The notes under the pieces are model-generated. The model was not told where the DNA came from, did no database searches, and saw only the letters and a list, made by a program, of their open reading frames with translations. 64,000 bases of DNA from Actinopolyspora alba (GTDB lineage Bacteria > Actinomycetota > Actinomycetes > Mycobacteriales > Pseudonocardiaceae): NCBI RefSeq assembly GCF_900112765.1, contig NZ_FOMZ01000004.1:173446-237445 (forward strand). The letters are read 5' to 3'. Numbering within the stretch: position 1 is the first letter of the stretch; each line of letters begins with the position of its first letter. A program made the translations under genes and the position numbers. Shown here piece by piece: positions 37,668 through 46,695 of this stretch.

Positions 37668-38597
37668 TTACCTGCGGAAGAAACGTTCGCGCCTGCCCAG
37701 TCGCAGCAGCCGGAGCCATTCCAGGAAATCCTTCGGACTCCGGCGCTGCCACACGAAGTAGAGCCCGAAACGGGCCACTTCGAGCATCCCTATCCCGCGC
37801 ATGCCCGGCTGGGCGAGCAGGTAACCGCGGTTTCGGTAGGTGTAGTAGCGCTTGGTGGAATCCTCCGGATCCTGCGCGTGAAACTTCCCACCCAGCATCG
37901 GTTTGAATTCTCCCGAGCCGTTGGGGTGCAGGAATCGAGTACGCAGCGTGGTCCCGAACGGCAGTCCGGATCGCACGATCCGGCGGTGTATTTCCACCTC
38001 GTCGCCGCGGAAGAACAACCGGTAATCGGGAACTCCGACCACGTCCAGCGTTCCGGCCCGGAACAGTGCGCCGTTGAACAGCGAGGCGATGCCCGGCAGG
38101 AAGTCGTGCTCGGAACCGGTGCCGCGCAGTTCCTCCGGGCGGCGCTTCCACGTCAGGCCACGCCGCAGCGGGAAGGCGAGGGTGTCCGGGCTGTCGATGT
38201 CGACCACCACCGGCGAGACGGCGGCGAGACCGCGCGTTTCCGCCTCTTCCAGCAGGGTGCGCAGCGCGTGCTCGTCGGCGGGGCGGCCGTCGTCGTCACC
38301 GAGCCAGATCCACTCCGCGCCCAGCGAGAGCGCGTGCATCATGCCCAGCGCGAATCCGCCCGCACCACCGAGGTTCCGCCGGGAGGGCAGATAGGTCGTG
38401 GGGATCGGGCACTCGGCGACCACCTCGGCGGCGGGTTGGTCGGGGCCGTTGTCGACCACCACGAGGTGGTCCGGCGGCCGTGTCTGGCTGCCGATCACCT
38501 TCAGCGACTCGGCGAGCAGCTCCGGTCGGTGCCGGGTGACGATCACCGTCACGACCGAGTCCGCCGGCAGCGGTGCGGATTGTTCGGATGCCGTCAT
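37668..38597 (-). CDS. glfT1: Galactofuranosyltransferase GlfT1
   Basis: A 309-residue GT2 enzyme that adds the first galactofuranose residues onto the linker unit. GT-A motifs: VVTVIVTRHRPELLAESL, HLVVVDNGPD, RNLGGAGGFALGM and IWLGDDDGRP (metal-binding), then YRLFFRGDEVEIHRRI. ATG 38597 overlaps the stop of the ABC ATPase gene (TGATG). The order permease, ATPase, GlfT1 differs slightly from the mycobacterial order but keeps the same three genes. The C-terminus is basic. Confidence 0.92.
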   Translation of the reverse strand: MTASEQSAPLPADSVVTVIVTRHRPELLAESLKVIGSQTRPPDHLVVVDNGPDQPAAEVVAECPIPTTYLPSRRNLGGAGGFALGMMHALSLGAEWIWLGDDDGRPADEHALRTLLEEAETRGLAAVSPVVVDIDSPDTLAFPLRRGLTWKRRPEELRGTGSEHDFLPGIASLFNGALFRAGTLDVVGVPDYRLFFRGDEVEIHRRIVRSGLPFGTTLRTRFLHPNGSGEFKPMLGGKFHAQDPEDSTKRYYTYRNRGYLLAQPGMRGIGMLEVARFGLYFVWQRRSPKDFLEWLRLLRLGRRERFFRR

Positions 38598-39424
38598 CAG
38601 CCCTCGCCGCTCCCGATGGTCGCGGTCGAACCGGCGTGGTCCTCCTGCATCCGGGCCTTCGCCCGCGGGCTCAGGTTCTCGAAGGGGTCCTTGCCCTTGT
38701 AGTGCGTGAGCACCTCGCGCAGCGGACCGTGCTCCTTGATCTGACCCTTCTCCATCCAGATCGCGGTGCTGCACAGCTCGGCGAGGAACTCGTCGGAGTG
38801 CGAGGCGAACACCAGCATCCCGGAACGCTTGACCAGCTCGTTGAGCCTGCCCTTGGCCTTCTCCAGGAAGTCGGCGTCGACCGCGCCGATGCCCTCGTCG
38901 AGCACGAGGATCTCGGGGTCGATGGAGGTGACCACGCCCAGCGCGAGCCGGACCCGCATACCGGTGGAGTAGGTGCGCAGCGGCATCGACAGGTAGTTCC
39001 CGAGCTCGGTGAACTCGGCGATGTCGTCGATCCGCTGCTCCATCTGCTTGCGGCTCATGCCCAGGAACAGGCCCCGGATGATGATGTTCTCGTGTCCGGA
39101 GATCTCCGGGTCCATCCCCACGCCGAGGTCGAAGACCGGGGCTACCTTGCCCTCCACGCGGGAGCTGCCCCGCGTCGGCTCGTAGATGCCGGACAGCAGC
39201 CGCAGCAGGGTGGACTTGCCCGCGCCGTTGTGGCCGACCAGGGCGACCCGGTCGCCGTGCCGCAGCGAGAGGTCGATGTCGCGCAGCGCCTCGATGATCG
39301 GGACCTTGGTGTCGGTGCCGATCTTGCCACCGGTCTTGCCGAGCATGGCCTTCTTCATCGAGCGCGACTTCGCGTCGAAGATCGGGAAGTCAACCGCTGC
39401 GTTCCACACGTCGATACTGACCAC
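38597..39424 (-). CDS. wzt: Galactan exporter ATP-binding protein (Wzt-like)
   Basis: A 275-residue ABC ATPase of the O-antigen/teichoic-acid type: Walker A GHNGAGKSTLL (about 72-82), signature YSTGMRVRLALG and Walker B ILVLDEGIGAVDADF. There is no large C-terminal glycan-binding domain. With the adjacent permease it flips lipid-linked galactan across the membrane, as inferred for the mycobacterial homologue. GTG 39424 follows AGGAGG at 10 nt. It is 17 bp downstream of the permease gene. Confidence 0.92.
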   Translation of the reverse strand: MVSIDVWNAAVDFPIFDAKSRSMKKAMLGKTGGKIGTDTKVPIIEALRDIDLSLRHGDRVALVGHNGAGKSTLLRLLSGIYEPTRGSSRVEGKVAPVFDLGVGMDPEISGHENIIIRGLFLGMSRKQMEQRIDDIAEFTELGNYLSMPLRTYSTGMRVRLALGVVTSIDPEILVLDEGIGAVDADFLEKAKGRLNELVKRSGMLVFASHSDEFLAELCSTAIWMEKGQIKEHGPLREVLTHYKGKDPFENLSPRAKARMQEDHAGSTATIGSGEG

Positions 39425-39441
39425 GGTTCGTCGACCTCCTT

Positions 39442-40305
39442 CTAGACCCAGTAGGAAACGCGGGCCCGGTAGTTGCGCATCATCAGCAGTGCCAGGCCCC
39501 AGCCGCCCACTGTGATGGCCAGCACGATCAGCCAGTGGTACAGATCCTGGTTGCTGCCCAGCAGCGGCGAACGAACGATGTCGACGTAATGGTAGACGGG
39601 ATTTATCTGGGCCAGCCAGGCGCGCGGTCCCGCGTTCTCCTCCAGCGCCGACATGGGCCAGACGATCGGCGACATGAAGAACAGCAGCTGCATGAAGCTG
39701 CTGACCACCGGCGGGATGTCGCGGAACCGGGTGCTGACGATCCCGAACAGCAACACGACCCAGCCCGCGTTGACCAGCAGCAGCAGCAGCGCGGGGAACA
39801 CGCTGAAGACGGTCCACGACAGCTCGGGCCGGAAAATCGCCAGAATCGCGAAATATATGACCAGGTTGTGCAAGAAGAGCAGGAACTCGCGCCACACCGT
39901 CCGGAAGACGTAGATGCTGATCGGCGCGGGTAGCTGCTTGATCATCCCCTCGTTCTGGATGAACACGTCCGTACCCGAGGTCAGGCATCCGGAGATGAAG
40001 TACCAGATGATGAAGCCCACGGTCATGTACGGCACGTACTCGCCGGCTTCCATGCCGAAGATGGTCGAGTACAGCAGCCCCAGTCCGGTGGCCGTGACGC
40101 CCATGCTGATGGTGATCCACAGCGGGCCCAGGACGGAGCGGCGGTAACGCTGCTTGACGTCCTGCCACCCCAGATGGGCCCAGAGCTGTCGCTGCTGCGC
40201 CGCCCTGCTGATGTCGTCGAACACCCTGCGCCAGCTGCGGGAGCGTGCCGTGATGGGCGCTGCCGCGGGCGCTTCGGTTTGGTCTGTCGTGCTGGTCGCC
40301 TGCAC
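39442..40305 (-). CDS. wzm: Galactan exporter permease (Wzm-like)
   Basis: A 287-residue ABC-2 permease with six helices, opening with an amphipathic segment (HLGWQDVKQRYRRSVLGPLW) and including GFIIWYFISGCLTSGTDVF, LVIYFAILAIFRPELSW and GWVVLLFGIVSTRFRDIPPV, typical of polysaccharide exporters. GTG 40305 was chosen because TACGCT lies 7 nt upstream and the length fits homologues; ATG 40365 would add 20 residues. It is the first gene of the wzm-wzt-glfT1 operon. Confidence 0.9.
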   Translation of the reverse strand: MQATSTTDQTEAPAAAPITARSRSWRRVFDDISRAAQQRQLWAHLGWQDVKQRYRRSVLGPLWITISMGVTATGLGLLYSTIFGMEAGEYVPYMTVGFIIWYFISGCLTSGTDVFIQNEGMIKQLPAPISIYVFRTVWREFLLFLHNLVIYFAILAIFRPELSWTVFSVFPALLLLLVNAGWVVLLFGIVSTRFRDIPPVVSSFMQLLFFMSPIVWPMSALEENAGPRAWLAQINPVYHYVDIVRSPLLGSNQDLYHWLIVLAITVGGWGLALLMMRNYRARVSYWV

Positions 40306-40312
40306 GCTGTGC

Positions 40313-40318
40313 AGCGTA
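40313..40318 (-). promoter_or_regulatory. Candidate -10 hexamer for leaderless wzm
   Basis: TACGCT on the minus strand ends 7 nt before GTG 40305. Confidence 0.4.
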
Positions 40319-40482
40319 CCGACCGGGGCACGCGCTGTTGCGGTGGGAGTCACCCCGGGGAGCATTGTCCGCTTGGTCAGGTTGTTCCGTTTCGAGATCG
40401 CTCGAACGGGGGATCTAAGCACCGCTCGATCGATGCAGCGCACGCCCCCGTCAGGCGGGTGGCACGGTCCGCTGGGCGGGGG

Positions 40483-41064
40483 TCACAGGTACTGCCCGTG
40501 TGACGACCCGCTCCGGTGATCGTGTTCCCCGCCGCCGTCGGTCTCTCCCGCGGGCAGCGCGCCCTGCCGCATCTTCTCCAGTTGATCGCGGGCGGCGAGC
40601 TGTTGGGCGTACAGCGCGGTCTGCAGTCCGTGGAACAGCCCTTCGAGCCAGCCCACCAGCTGGGCCTGTGCGATCCGCAGTTCCGCCTCCGAAGGGGTTT
40701 CCTCCCTGGTGAAAGGCAGCGACAGGCGTTCCAGCTCCTGGATCAGTTCCGGTGCGAGTCCCTGCTCCAGTTCCTTGACGGAGGACCGGTGGATCTCCTT
40801 CAGGCGGAACCGGCTGGCTTCGTCCAGCGGAGCGGAGCGCACCTCCTCCAACAGCTGTTTGATCATCGTGCCGATTCGCATTACCTTGGTCGGCTGCTCC
40901 ACGAGCTCGCCGAGATTTTGATCACCGTTCTCGGTCGTGGGCTCGGCGTCCCCTTCGGTGCTGTCGTCGCCGAGCGGCTGGTTCGGAGTGACCGAGGCCC
41001 CCACCGGAGTGTTCTCGTCGCCGACCACGAACATTCGTCCCGGGTCGATGTCGCTGCCGTTCAT
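40483..41064 (-). CDS. bpa: Bacterial proteasome activator Bpa
   Basis: A 193-residue protein with an acidic disordered N-terminus (residues 1-50), a helical core (about 55-165) with KVMRIGTMIKQLLEEVRSAPLDE and LEGLFHGLQTALYAQQLAARDQ, and a C-terminal GQYL. In mycobacteria Bpa forms a dodecameric ring and docks on the 20S proteasome through this GQYL end to feed substrates without ATP. The gene lies next to the galactan exporter operon, as in M. tuberculosis. No proteasome genes are in the window. Confidence 0.92.
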   Translation of the reverse strand: MNGSDIDPGRMFVVGDENTPVGASVTPNQPLGDDSTEGDAEPTTENGDQNLGELVEQPTKVMRIGTMIKQLLEEVRSAPLDEASRFRLKEIHRSSVKELEQGLAPELIQELERLSLPFTREETPSEAELRIAQAQLVGWLEGLFHGLQTALYAQQLAARDQLEKMRQGALPAGETDGGGEHDHRSGSSHGQYL

Positions 41065-41221
41065 CGTTCAATGGTGCCGCGTGCGCCACACGGAACGCGA
41101 ACCGGTGTGCCGGTTGCGTGACTCCGAGGCGGCGGAACTCGCCCGTGATGCCGGGTGGTGACCCCGGGGGAACTCGGGCTCGCCTGCCCGGCACCCGAGT
41201 TCCGGTCACTCCGCCCGCTGG

Positions 41222-42211
41222 TCATTCCGCTCGGTCGGTCGTGAGCAGGATCTTGCCGTGCACCCCGCCTGCTTCCATGAGCTCGTGCGCGCGTGCCGCC
41301 TCCCGCATCGGGAGCCGGTGCCACACGACCGGGCGGACCTCGCCACGCTCGATCATCGGCCACACCCACTGTCGTACGTCGTGCACGATCCCGGCCTTGC
41401 CGTGGGGGCCCTCCAACGGCCTGCCACGCAGTCCCAACGTCGATATACGCAGCCGCTTGACCAGCATCTTTCCCAGATCGAGTTCGGCCTTGCGGCCACC
41501 CTGCATTCCGATCACGGCCAGGTGGCCGTCGGTGGCGAGCGCGCTGAGGTTGCGGTCCAGGTACGAGCCGCCCATGTTGTCCAGAATCACGTTCGCCCCG
41601 CCGAGCCGCTTGACCTCGGTGACGAAGTCCCCCTCGCGGTAGTCCACCGCCGGGCTGGCTCCGAGCTCCTCGCACAGCCGCAGCCCGTCCTCGCTGCCCG
41701 CGGTGGCGACCACCTTCGCGCCCAGCGCGCGGCCGAGCTGTATCGCGCAGGTGCCGATGCCACCCGAGCCGCCGTGCACCAGCAGCAGCTGTTCCGGTTC
41801 GAGTCCGGCCTCGTGCACGATGTTGGACCACACCGTGCAGGCGACTTCCGGCAGTCCGGCCGCGTCCACCTGGTCGACCCCCGGAGGTACCGGCAGCAGT
41901 TGGGTGGCGGGCACCACCACCCGTTCGGCGTAGCCTCCACCCGACAGCAGGGCACACACCCGGTCCCCGGGCCGCCAGCCGGTGACCCCGGGGCCGGACT
42001 CGACCACGGTGCCCGAGCACTCCAGCCCGAGCAGCTCACTGGCCCCCTCGGGCGGTGGGTAGGAGCCCTGGCGCTGTGCCAGATCGGCCCGGTTGACCCC
42101 GGCGGCGGTCACGTCGACGGCCACCTCGCCGGGGCCGGGCTCGGGCGCGGAGACCTCGCGCCACTCCAGGACATCGGGTTCGCCCGCTTCGCGGATGGTG
42201 ATCGCGTGCAT
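41222..42211 (-). CDS. NAD(P)H-quinone oxidoreductase, MDR/zeta-crystallin type
   Basis: A 329-residue medium-chain oxidoreductase without the structural zinc cysteines. The nucleotide loop is VHGGSGGIGTCAIQLGRALG (about 143-162), with AGVNRADLAQRQGSYPPP early and a C-terminal VHGKILL. It reduces quinones or enones with NADPH; the in vivo substrate is unknown. ATG 42211 has both a GGGAG-like site and TACGGT 7 nt upstream. The longer frame running to 42418 is non-coding in the region before this ATG. Confidence 0.88.
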   Translation of the reverse strand: MHAITIREAGEPDVLEWREVSAPEPGPGEVAVDVTAAGVNRADLAQRQGSYPPPEGASELLGLECSGTVVESGPGVTGWRPGDRVCALLSGGGYAERVVVPATQLLPVPPGVDQVDAAGLPEVACTVWSNIVHEAGLEPEQLLLVHGGSGGIGTCAIQLGRALGAKVVATAGSEDGLRLCEELGASPAVDYREGDFVTEVKRLGGANVILDNMGGSYLDRNLSALATDGHLAVIGMQGGRKAELDLGKMLVKRLRISTLGLRGRPLEGPHGKAGIVHDVRQWVWPMIERGEVRPVVWHRLPMREAARAHELMEAGGVHGKILLTTDRAE

Positions 42212-42489
42212 GCTCCCGACCGTAGCGCCGTCACGCCTCCCGGACGCGGTGAGTGCCTTTCGGCCGCGGTGTGTCGGTTTGTTCCGGTGCTGGGAAGGTG
42301 GAATTCTCGAAAGCGGCAGTGAGGGTTGTTCGGGAAAAACGGGAAATGTCTTCGTGCGTGCCGCTGGGCCGCGTGAACGGAGACATTTCGGCATCTCGAC
42401 CATCCGTTCCACCGCCATGGCGTCTTGACTTTACCGGGGAGTTTTATGAACTCTTGGCCGGCACGTATTCACCCGATACGGGGAGCAAG

Positions 42490-44013
42490 ATGACAGTGCA
42501 CAACGTCCGATCAGGACGCTTCGTCGCCGCGCTGCTCGCCACCGGCGCGACCGCCGCTTTCACGGCGGTTCCCGCTGCGGCGACCCCGGCGGCGGGGCCC
42601 GGATTCAATGTCAACGACGTGAATCGGCATCTCGTGGCATTCCAGCGGATCGCCGACCGCAACGACGGCACACGTGCTTCCGGAACGCCCGGCTATCAGG
42701 CCAGCGTGGATTATGTCGCGGGCAAACTCCGGCGCGCGGGATACGAAGTGTCCACTCCCGACTTCGAATACACCAAGTACCGCCTCGATTCGGTCTCGCT
42801 GAGCGTCGCGGGCTCGTCGGTCGAGGAAGTCGGTGCGATGGAGTACTCGCCCGCCACTCCCGACGGCGGAGTCCAGGCACCGCTGTCGGTCACACCGGTG
42901 GACGACTCCACCGGTTGCCAGGCGGCCGATTACGAGGGCACGGACGTAACCGGCACCATCACGCTCGTCAAGCGGGGTGCCTGCACCTTCGCCAAGAAGC
43001 AACGGCTCGCGGCCGAGCAGGGCGCCGACGCCGCGATCATCTACAACAACGTCGAGGGAGAGCTCAACGGCACCCTGGGCGGTGGTGACGCGGGCGTGAT
43101 CCCCACCGCCTCGGTCGGCAAGGCCGTCGGTGCCGACCTGGTCGCCAAGGCCGGCGAGAGCGCCACGTTGAACCTCGACGCCACCTTCGACGAGATCACC
43201 ACCGAGAACGTGATCGCCGAGACCCGCACCGGTCGCAAGGACAACGTCGTGATGGCGGGCGCCCACCTCGACAGCGTGGACGCGGGGCCGGGCATCAACG
43301 ACAACGGCACCGGTAGTGCCGGACTGCTGGAAACGGCCCTGGAGATGGGCGGCAGCCCCGACGTCAACAACGCGGTGCGGTTCGCCTGGTGGGGCGCCGA
43401 GGAGTCCGGCCTGATCGGTTCCACGAAGTACGTCAACGGGCTGAGCTTCGAGCAGCAGCTCGACATCGCGATGTACCTGAACTTCGACATGATCGGGTCG
43501 CCGAACGCCGGTTACTTCACCTACGACGGTGACGATTCGGACGGCGTGGGCGCCGGTCCCGGGCCGTACGGCTCGGCGCAGATCGAGCAGGACTTCACCG
43601 AGGCGATGCAGCGCCAGGGCATCGAGGTCGAGGGAACCGACTTCAACGGCCGGTCGGACTACGGGCAGTTCATCGCCGTGGGCATCCCGGCGGGTGGACT
43701 GTTCACCGGCGCCGGTGGCATCAAGACCGAGGCCCAGGCGGCCAAGTGGGGCGGCGAAGCCGGTGTCGCCTACGACCCGAACTACCACAAGGCCGGTGAC
43801 GACCTCGGCAACGTCGATCGCACCGCGCTGATCCGCAACACCCGGGCACTGGCCGGAGTGGTCCAGCACTACGGGCAGACGACCGAGGACGTCAACGGGA
43901 TGCGGAGCAGGGCCGAACGCGCCCGGCTGCGCAGCATGGCGATGGCGCAGCCCATGAGCCTCGCGTCGAACACCGACTCGCACGGTCACAGCTGCCAGCT
44001 TCCGCTGAAGTGA
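42490..44013 (+). CDS. Secreted M28-family aminopeptidase with PA domain
   Basis: A 507-residue exported peptidase: signal peptide (1-32, AFTAVPAAATPA), N-terminal M28 segment, a protease-associated insert (about 125-225, GACTFAKKQRLAAEQGADAAI), then the catalytic zinc domain with AGAHLDSV, GINDNGTG, WGAEESGL, YLNFDMIGSPN and PNYHKAGDD, which supply the two-zinc ligands. The C-terminal 40 residues are a tail with HSCQ. ATG 42490 follows GGGGAG. It trims free amino ends of extracellular peptides. Confidence 0.93.
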   Translation: MTVHNVRSGRFVAALLATGATAAFTAVPAAATPAAGPGFNVNDVNRHLVAFQRIADRNDGTRASGTPGYQASVDYVAGKLRRAGYEVSTPDFEYTKYRLDSVSLSVAGSSVEEVGAMEYSPATPDGGVQAPLSVTPVDDSTGCQAADYEGTDVTGTITLVKRGACTFAKKQRLAAEQGADAAIIYNNVEGELNGTLGGGDAGVIPTASVGKAVGADLVAKAGESATLNLDATFDEITTENVIAETRTGRKDNVVMAGAHLDSVDAGPGINDNGTGSAGLLETALEMGGSPDVNNAVRFAWWGAEESGLIGSTKYVNGLSFEQQLDIAMYLNFDMIGSPNAGYFTYDGDDSDGVGAGPGPYGSAQIEQDFTEAMQRQGIEVEGTDFNGRSDYGQFIAVGIPAGGLFTGAGGIKTEAQAAKWGGEAGVAYDPNYHKAGDDLGNVDRTALIRNTRALAGVVQHYGQTTEDVNGMRSRAERARLRSMAMAQPMSLASNTDSHGHSCQLPLK

Positions 44014-44090
44014 GCCGGCCCAGCTCCCGCTGAAGTGACCCGGCTGCCGTAGGGACCGGTTCACAGCACGGTCGCTCGACCGGCGAATCG

Positions 44091-44123
44091 ACGGCCGGGG
44101 CGTCCTCGCGGCGCCCCGGCCGT
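44091..44123 (+). terminator. Terminator of the M28 aminopeptidase gene
   Basis: ACGGCCGGGGCG and CGCCCCGGCCGT form a perfect 12 bp stem with a 9 nt loop, followed by TTTCC. Confidence 0.8.
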
Positions 44124-44196
44124 TTCCGTTCGATCGGCCCCCGAGTACCGAGTGGCCCCGGCGCGGTGAAGTGGTCCCCGGGGTAGGGGCGGCGTC

Positions 44197-44212
44197 GATT
44201 TCTCGCGAAATC
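44197..44212. repeat. C-family palindrome, copy 13
   Basis: GATTTCTCGCGAAATC, reverse orientation, followed by GCCGGG. Confidence 0.78.
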
Positions 44213-44268
44213 GCCGGGCAGCGTACGGCGCGGTGCCGAACTACGACCACCCTGGCAGTCGGCGCCGC

Positions 44269-44342
44269 CGCGGGTTCTCTCGTGGTGCTCTCGCGAGGAA
44301 GGCCCGACGTTGTGTAGTAACTACCCGATGTCGGGGCACCCG
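44269..44342 (-). repeat. B-family nested hairpin, copy 5 (truncated)
   Basis: Inverted relative to the 18.5 kb copy, with CTCTCGCGAGGAAGGCCCGAC and GTAGTAACTACCCGATGTCGG parts visible. The end corresponding to the left arm of B is missing. Confidence 0.6.
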
Positions 44343-44401
44343 TAACTGGTTCGAACCGGCACCGGCCCGGTATCGCACCATGAGCGAGGCAGCGGGATCG
44401 T

Positions 44402-44513
44402 CCCCGGTGCGTGAGTCGGATGCATCGCGAGGCCGGGCCGCTCGCCGCGTAGGTCGCTACTCGAGAGCCGGCCCAACACTCCCAAGGCGCCGACTCACGT
44501 GACGGCTACCCGG
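44402..44513 (-). repeat. A-family structured repeat, copy 3 (inverted)
   Basis: Reverse complement of the 5.1 and 25.4 kb copies, with GTGAGTCGG/CCGACTCAC ends and AGGTCGCTAC at the apex. An extra base and several changes near the left arm would shift any reading frame. Confidence 0.72.
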
Positions 44514-44541
44514 CCACCCGAGCAACTTCTGTCGCGGATTC

Positions 44542-45327
44542 CTAGTCCAGGGCACGGCGCAGGAAGAACTTGATACCGAGCGCACCGAAGATCACACAAG
44601 CTCCCAGCAGGGCCAGCAGGCACACCCACGGCGCCATGTGCGGCACGTTCGGCAGCAGCGCGCCGCGCATGCCCTCGCTGACGTAGGTCAGCGGGTTGAA
44701 CGCGCAGACGACCTGGAACCAGCGCAGCTGGTCGAGCTGTGCCCAGGGGAACTGGCTCGCACCGGTGAAGATCAGCGGAGCCAGGATCACGGCGAACATG
44801 ATGTTGATCCGCCGAGGCGGTACCGCCGCCCCCACGGTGAGCCCCACTGCCCCGCCCACCAGCGAGCCGAGCACCATGCACAGCACCGCGAACGGCAGGC
44901 CGGACAGGTCCCACGCGACGTTTCCCAGCATCAGCAGCCCGATCGGGAACATCAGCAGCGCCGCGAACAGCCCCCGAAACGCGCCGAAGAGCATCTTCTC
45001 CACGGCCACCCAGGTGATCGGCAGTGGCGCGAGCAGCCTGTCCTCGATCTCGCGGGAGAACGAGAAGTCCAGCACCAGCGGGAACGAGGTGTTCTGCAGT
45101 GCCACCAGGAACGAGTTGAGCGCGATCATCCCCGGCAGCAGGATCTGGGCGTAGCCGGGCTGGGTGTAGCCGAGCTGGCCCAGCACCTTGCCGAAGATGA
45201 ACAGCAGCGCCACCGGTTGCACCAGCACCTGCGCCAGGAAACTGGGCATCTCGCGTCCGGTGACGAACACGTCCCTGCCGAGCACGGCCCAGAACGCGCG
45301 TATCGAGCTCTGCGTGGTGCCGGTCAT
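44542..45327 (-). CDS. ABC transporter permease, ABC-2/DrrB type
   Basis: A 261-residue membrane protein with six helices of the drug-exporter ABC-2 family: FLAQVLVQPVALLFIFGKVLGQ, NSFLVALQNTSFPLVLDFSFSREIEDRLLAPLP (the conserved EIEDRLLAPL loop) and VILAPLIFTGASQFPWAQL. It pairs with the ATPase encoded just upstream; start ATG 45327 overlaps that stop (ATGA). Likely substrates are lipids or hydrophobic drugs, as for DrrAB-type exporters; this cannot be told from sequence. Confidence 0.9.
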   Translation of the reverse strand: MTGTTQSSIRAFWAVLGRDVFVTGREMPSFLAQVLVQPVALLFIFGKVLGQLGYTQPGYAQILLPGMIALNSFLVALQNTSFPLVLDFSFSREIEDRLLAPLPITWVAVEKMLFGAFRGLFAALLMFPIGLLMLGNVAWDLSGLPFAVLCMVLGSLVGGAVGLTVGAAVPPRRINIMFAVILAPLIFTGASQFPWAQLDQLRWFQVVCAFNPLTYVSEGMRGALLPNVPHMAPWVCLLALLGACVIFGALGIKFFLRRALD

Positions 45328-46310
45328 CGCAGGTCCCTGCCGGTCAGTTCGATGAATACGTCCTCCAGGCTCGCCGAGCCGAGTGAGAGGTCACTGACCG
45401 TGATGTCGTTGTCGTGCAGCTTCGCGGCGATCGGACCGAGCAGCGAACCGGGTTCACCGTCGACGTAGAGGCGCAGCTCGGTTTCCGGGGATACCCCGTC
45501 GAGGGCGGTCGAACCGCCCGGGGCTTCGACCCGCCGCACGCCGGGAATGTCCGACAGCAGGCCGGTGAGCTTGTCACTGTCGAAACCGTTCGGACGGAGC
45601 CGCGCGTCGATGGTTCCGCTGCCCGGCAGCGACCTGATCAGCGCGGTGGGGGTGTCCACGGTGAGCATCCTGCCGTGATCGACCACACCCACCCGGTCGG
45701 AGAGCTTCTCGGCCTCCTCCATGTCGTGCGTGGTCAGCACGACGGTCACTCCCTCGGAACGCAGATCGTTGACGCGGTCGTGCACGAACAGCCTCGCCTG
45801 CGGATCCAGCCCGGTGGACGGTTCGTCCAGGAACAGCACCTCGGGTCGGTGGATCAGCGCCCTGGCGATCATCAGCCGCTGTGCCTGACCGCCCGAGAGG
45901 TCGTCGATGCGTGCCTTGGACTTGTCGGCCAGGCCCATCCGTTCCATGAGTCGGGTGGCCAGCGCGTGCCGCTCGGAGCGACCGATTCCGTGGTACGAGG
46001 CGTGGAACAGCAGGTTCTGCCTGGCGTTGAGCGACCTGTCGAGATTTACCCGTTGCGGCACCACGGCGACCTTGCTCCTGGCGGCCACTGGATCACGGGC
46101 CACGTCGACCCCGCCGATCGTGGCGCTTCCACCGGTGAGCACGATCCGGGTGGTCAGAATCCCCACCGTCGTGGTTTTGCCCGCACCGTTCGGTCCCAGC
46201 AGTCCGAAGATCTCACCGTGCCGGACCCGGAAGCTCAACCCGTCCACCGCGTTGCGGGTGCTCTTTGGGTAGTGCTTGACCAGATCCGCCACTTCGACCG
46301 CAGCAGTCAC
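45324..46310 (-). CDS. ABC transporter ATP-binding protein, DrrA type
   Basis: A 328-residue ATPase: Walker A LLGPNGAGKTTTVGIL (about 38-53), signature DLSGGQAQRLMIARAL, Walker B VLFLDEPSTGLDP, H-loop TTHDMEEAEKLSDRV, plus a C-terminal DrrA-type extension of about 90 residues ending SLEDVFIELTGRDLR. GTG 46310 is preceded by AGGGGGACGG. It forms an exporter with the downstream permease; both genes are coupled. Confidence 0.93.
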   Translation of the reverse strand: MTAAVEVADLVKHYPKSTRNAVDGLSFRVRHGEIFGLLGPNGAGKTTTVGILTTRIVLTGGSATIGGVDVARDPVAARSKVAVVPQRVNLDRSLNARQNLLFHASYHGIGRSERHALATRLMERMGLADKSKARIDDLSGGQAQRLMIARALIHRPEVLFLDEPSTGLDPQARLFVHDRVNDLRSEGVTVVLTTHDMEEAEKLSDRVGVVDHGRMLTVDTPTALIRSLPGSGTIDARLRPNGFDSDKLTGLLSDIPGVRRVEAPGGSTALDGVSPETELRLYVDGEPGSLLGPIAAKLHDNDITVSDLSLGSASLEDVFIELTGRDLR

Positions 46311-46531
46311 CCGTCCCCCTGGCAGGAACTCGTCGTCTCGGTTGTTCCCTCTGTGGTGCTCCCATGCCACTCGTGCGGGCCACGCGGCACCGGAAACCCG
46401 TGCGGCAGCTGGGTTACTGCCGTGATTGTACGCCGCCGATCCGTGATCGAGGTCAACTTTCGCCTGTTGGCGGCCTCCTGTCGGCGGCTCCCTGCTGGCG
46501 GCCCCCTGTTGGCGTGGTGAGCGTCGAGGGC

Positions 46532-46537
46532 TACCCT
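46532..46537 (+). promoter_or_regulatory. Candidate -10 hexamer of tRNA-Ser(TGA)
   Basis: TACCCT ends 7 nt before the mature tRNA 5' end. Confidence 0.45.
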
Positions 46538-46544
46538 ACTGCGC

Positions 46545-46629
46545 GGAAGCGTGGCAGAGCGGCCTAATGCACTCGCCTTGAAAGCGAGCGGTCCGAGAGG
46601 GCCCGGGGGTTCGAATCCCCCCGCTTCCG
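46545..46629 (+). tRNA. tRNA-Ser (anticodon TGA)
   Basis: Acceptor GGAAGCG pairs with CGCTTCC, discriminator G at 46629, and the anticodon stem CTCGC/GCGAG closes the loop CTTGAAA with TGA at 46579-46581. The long variable arm (GGTCCGAGAGGGCC) is typical of serine tRNA. No encoded CCA. Confidence 0.95.
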
Positions 46630-46649
46630 CCGGTGTGAGCAGGGGAGAC

Positions 46650-46682
46650 GAAGCCCGGTGGGCGGACGTTCCGCCGGGCTTC
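46650..46682 (+). terminator. Terminator after tRNA-Ser(TGA)
   Basis: GAAGCCCGG (46650) pairs with CCGGGCTTC (46674) around an inner GGCGGA/TCCGCC stem; ATT follows. Confidence 0.7.
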
Positions 46683-46695
46683 ATTCGGTTCCGTC

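Larger units (their letters stand above)
44014..44541. other. Gene-free 528 bp convergent junction with terminator and A, B, C repeats
   Basis: Between the M28 and ABC permease 3' ends. It holds a strong terminator, one C palindrome, a truncated inverted B and a full inverted A. The order is the mirror image of the 25.4 kb array, in keeping with an inverted copy of the same unit. Confidence 0.7.
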
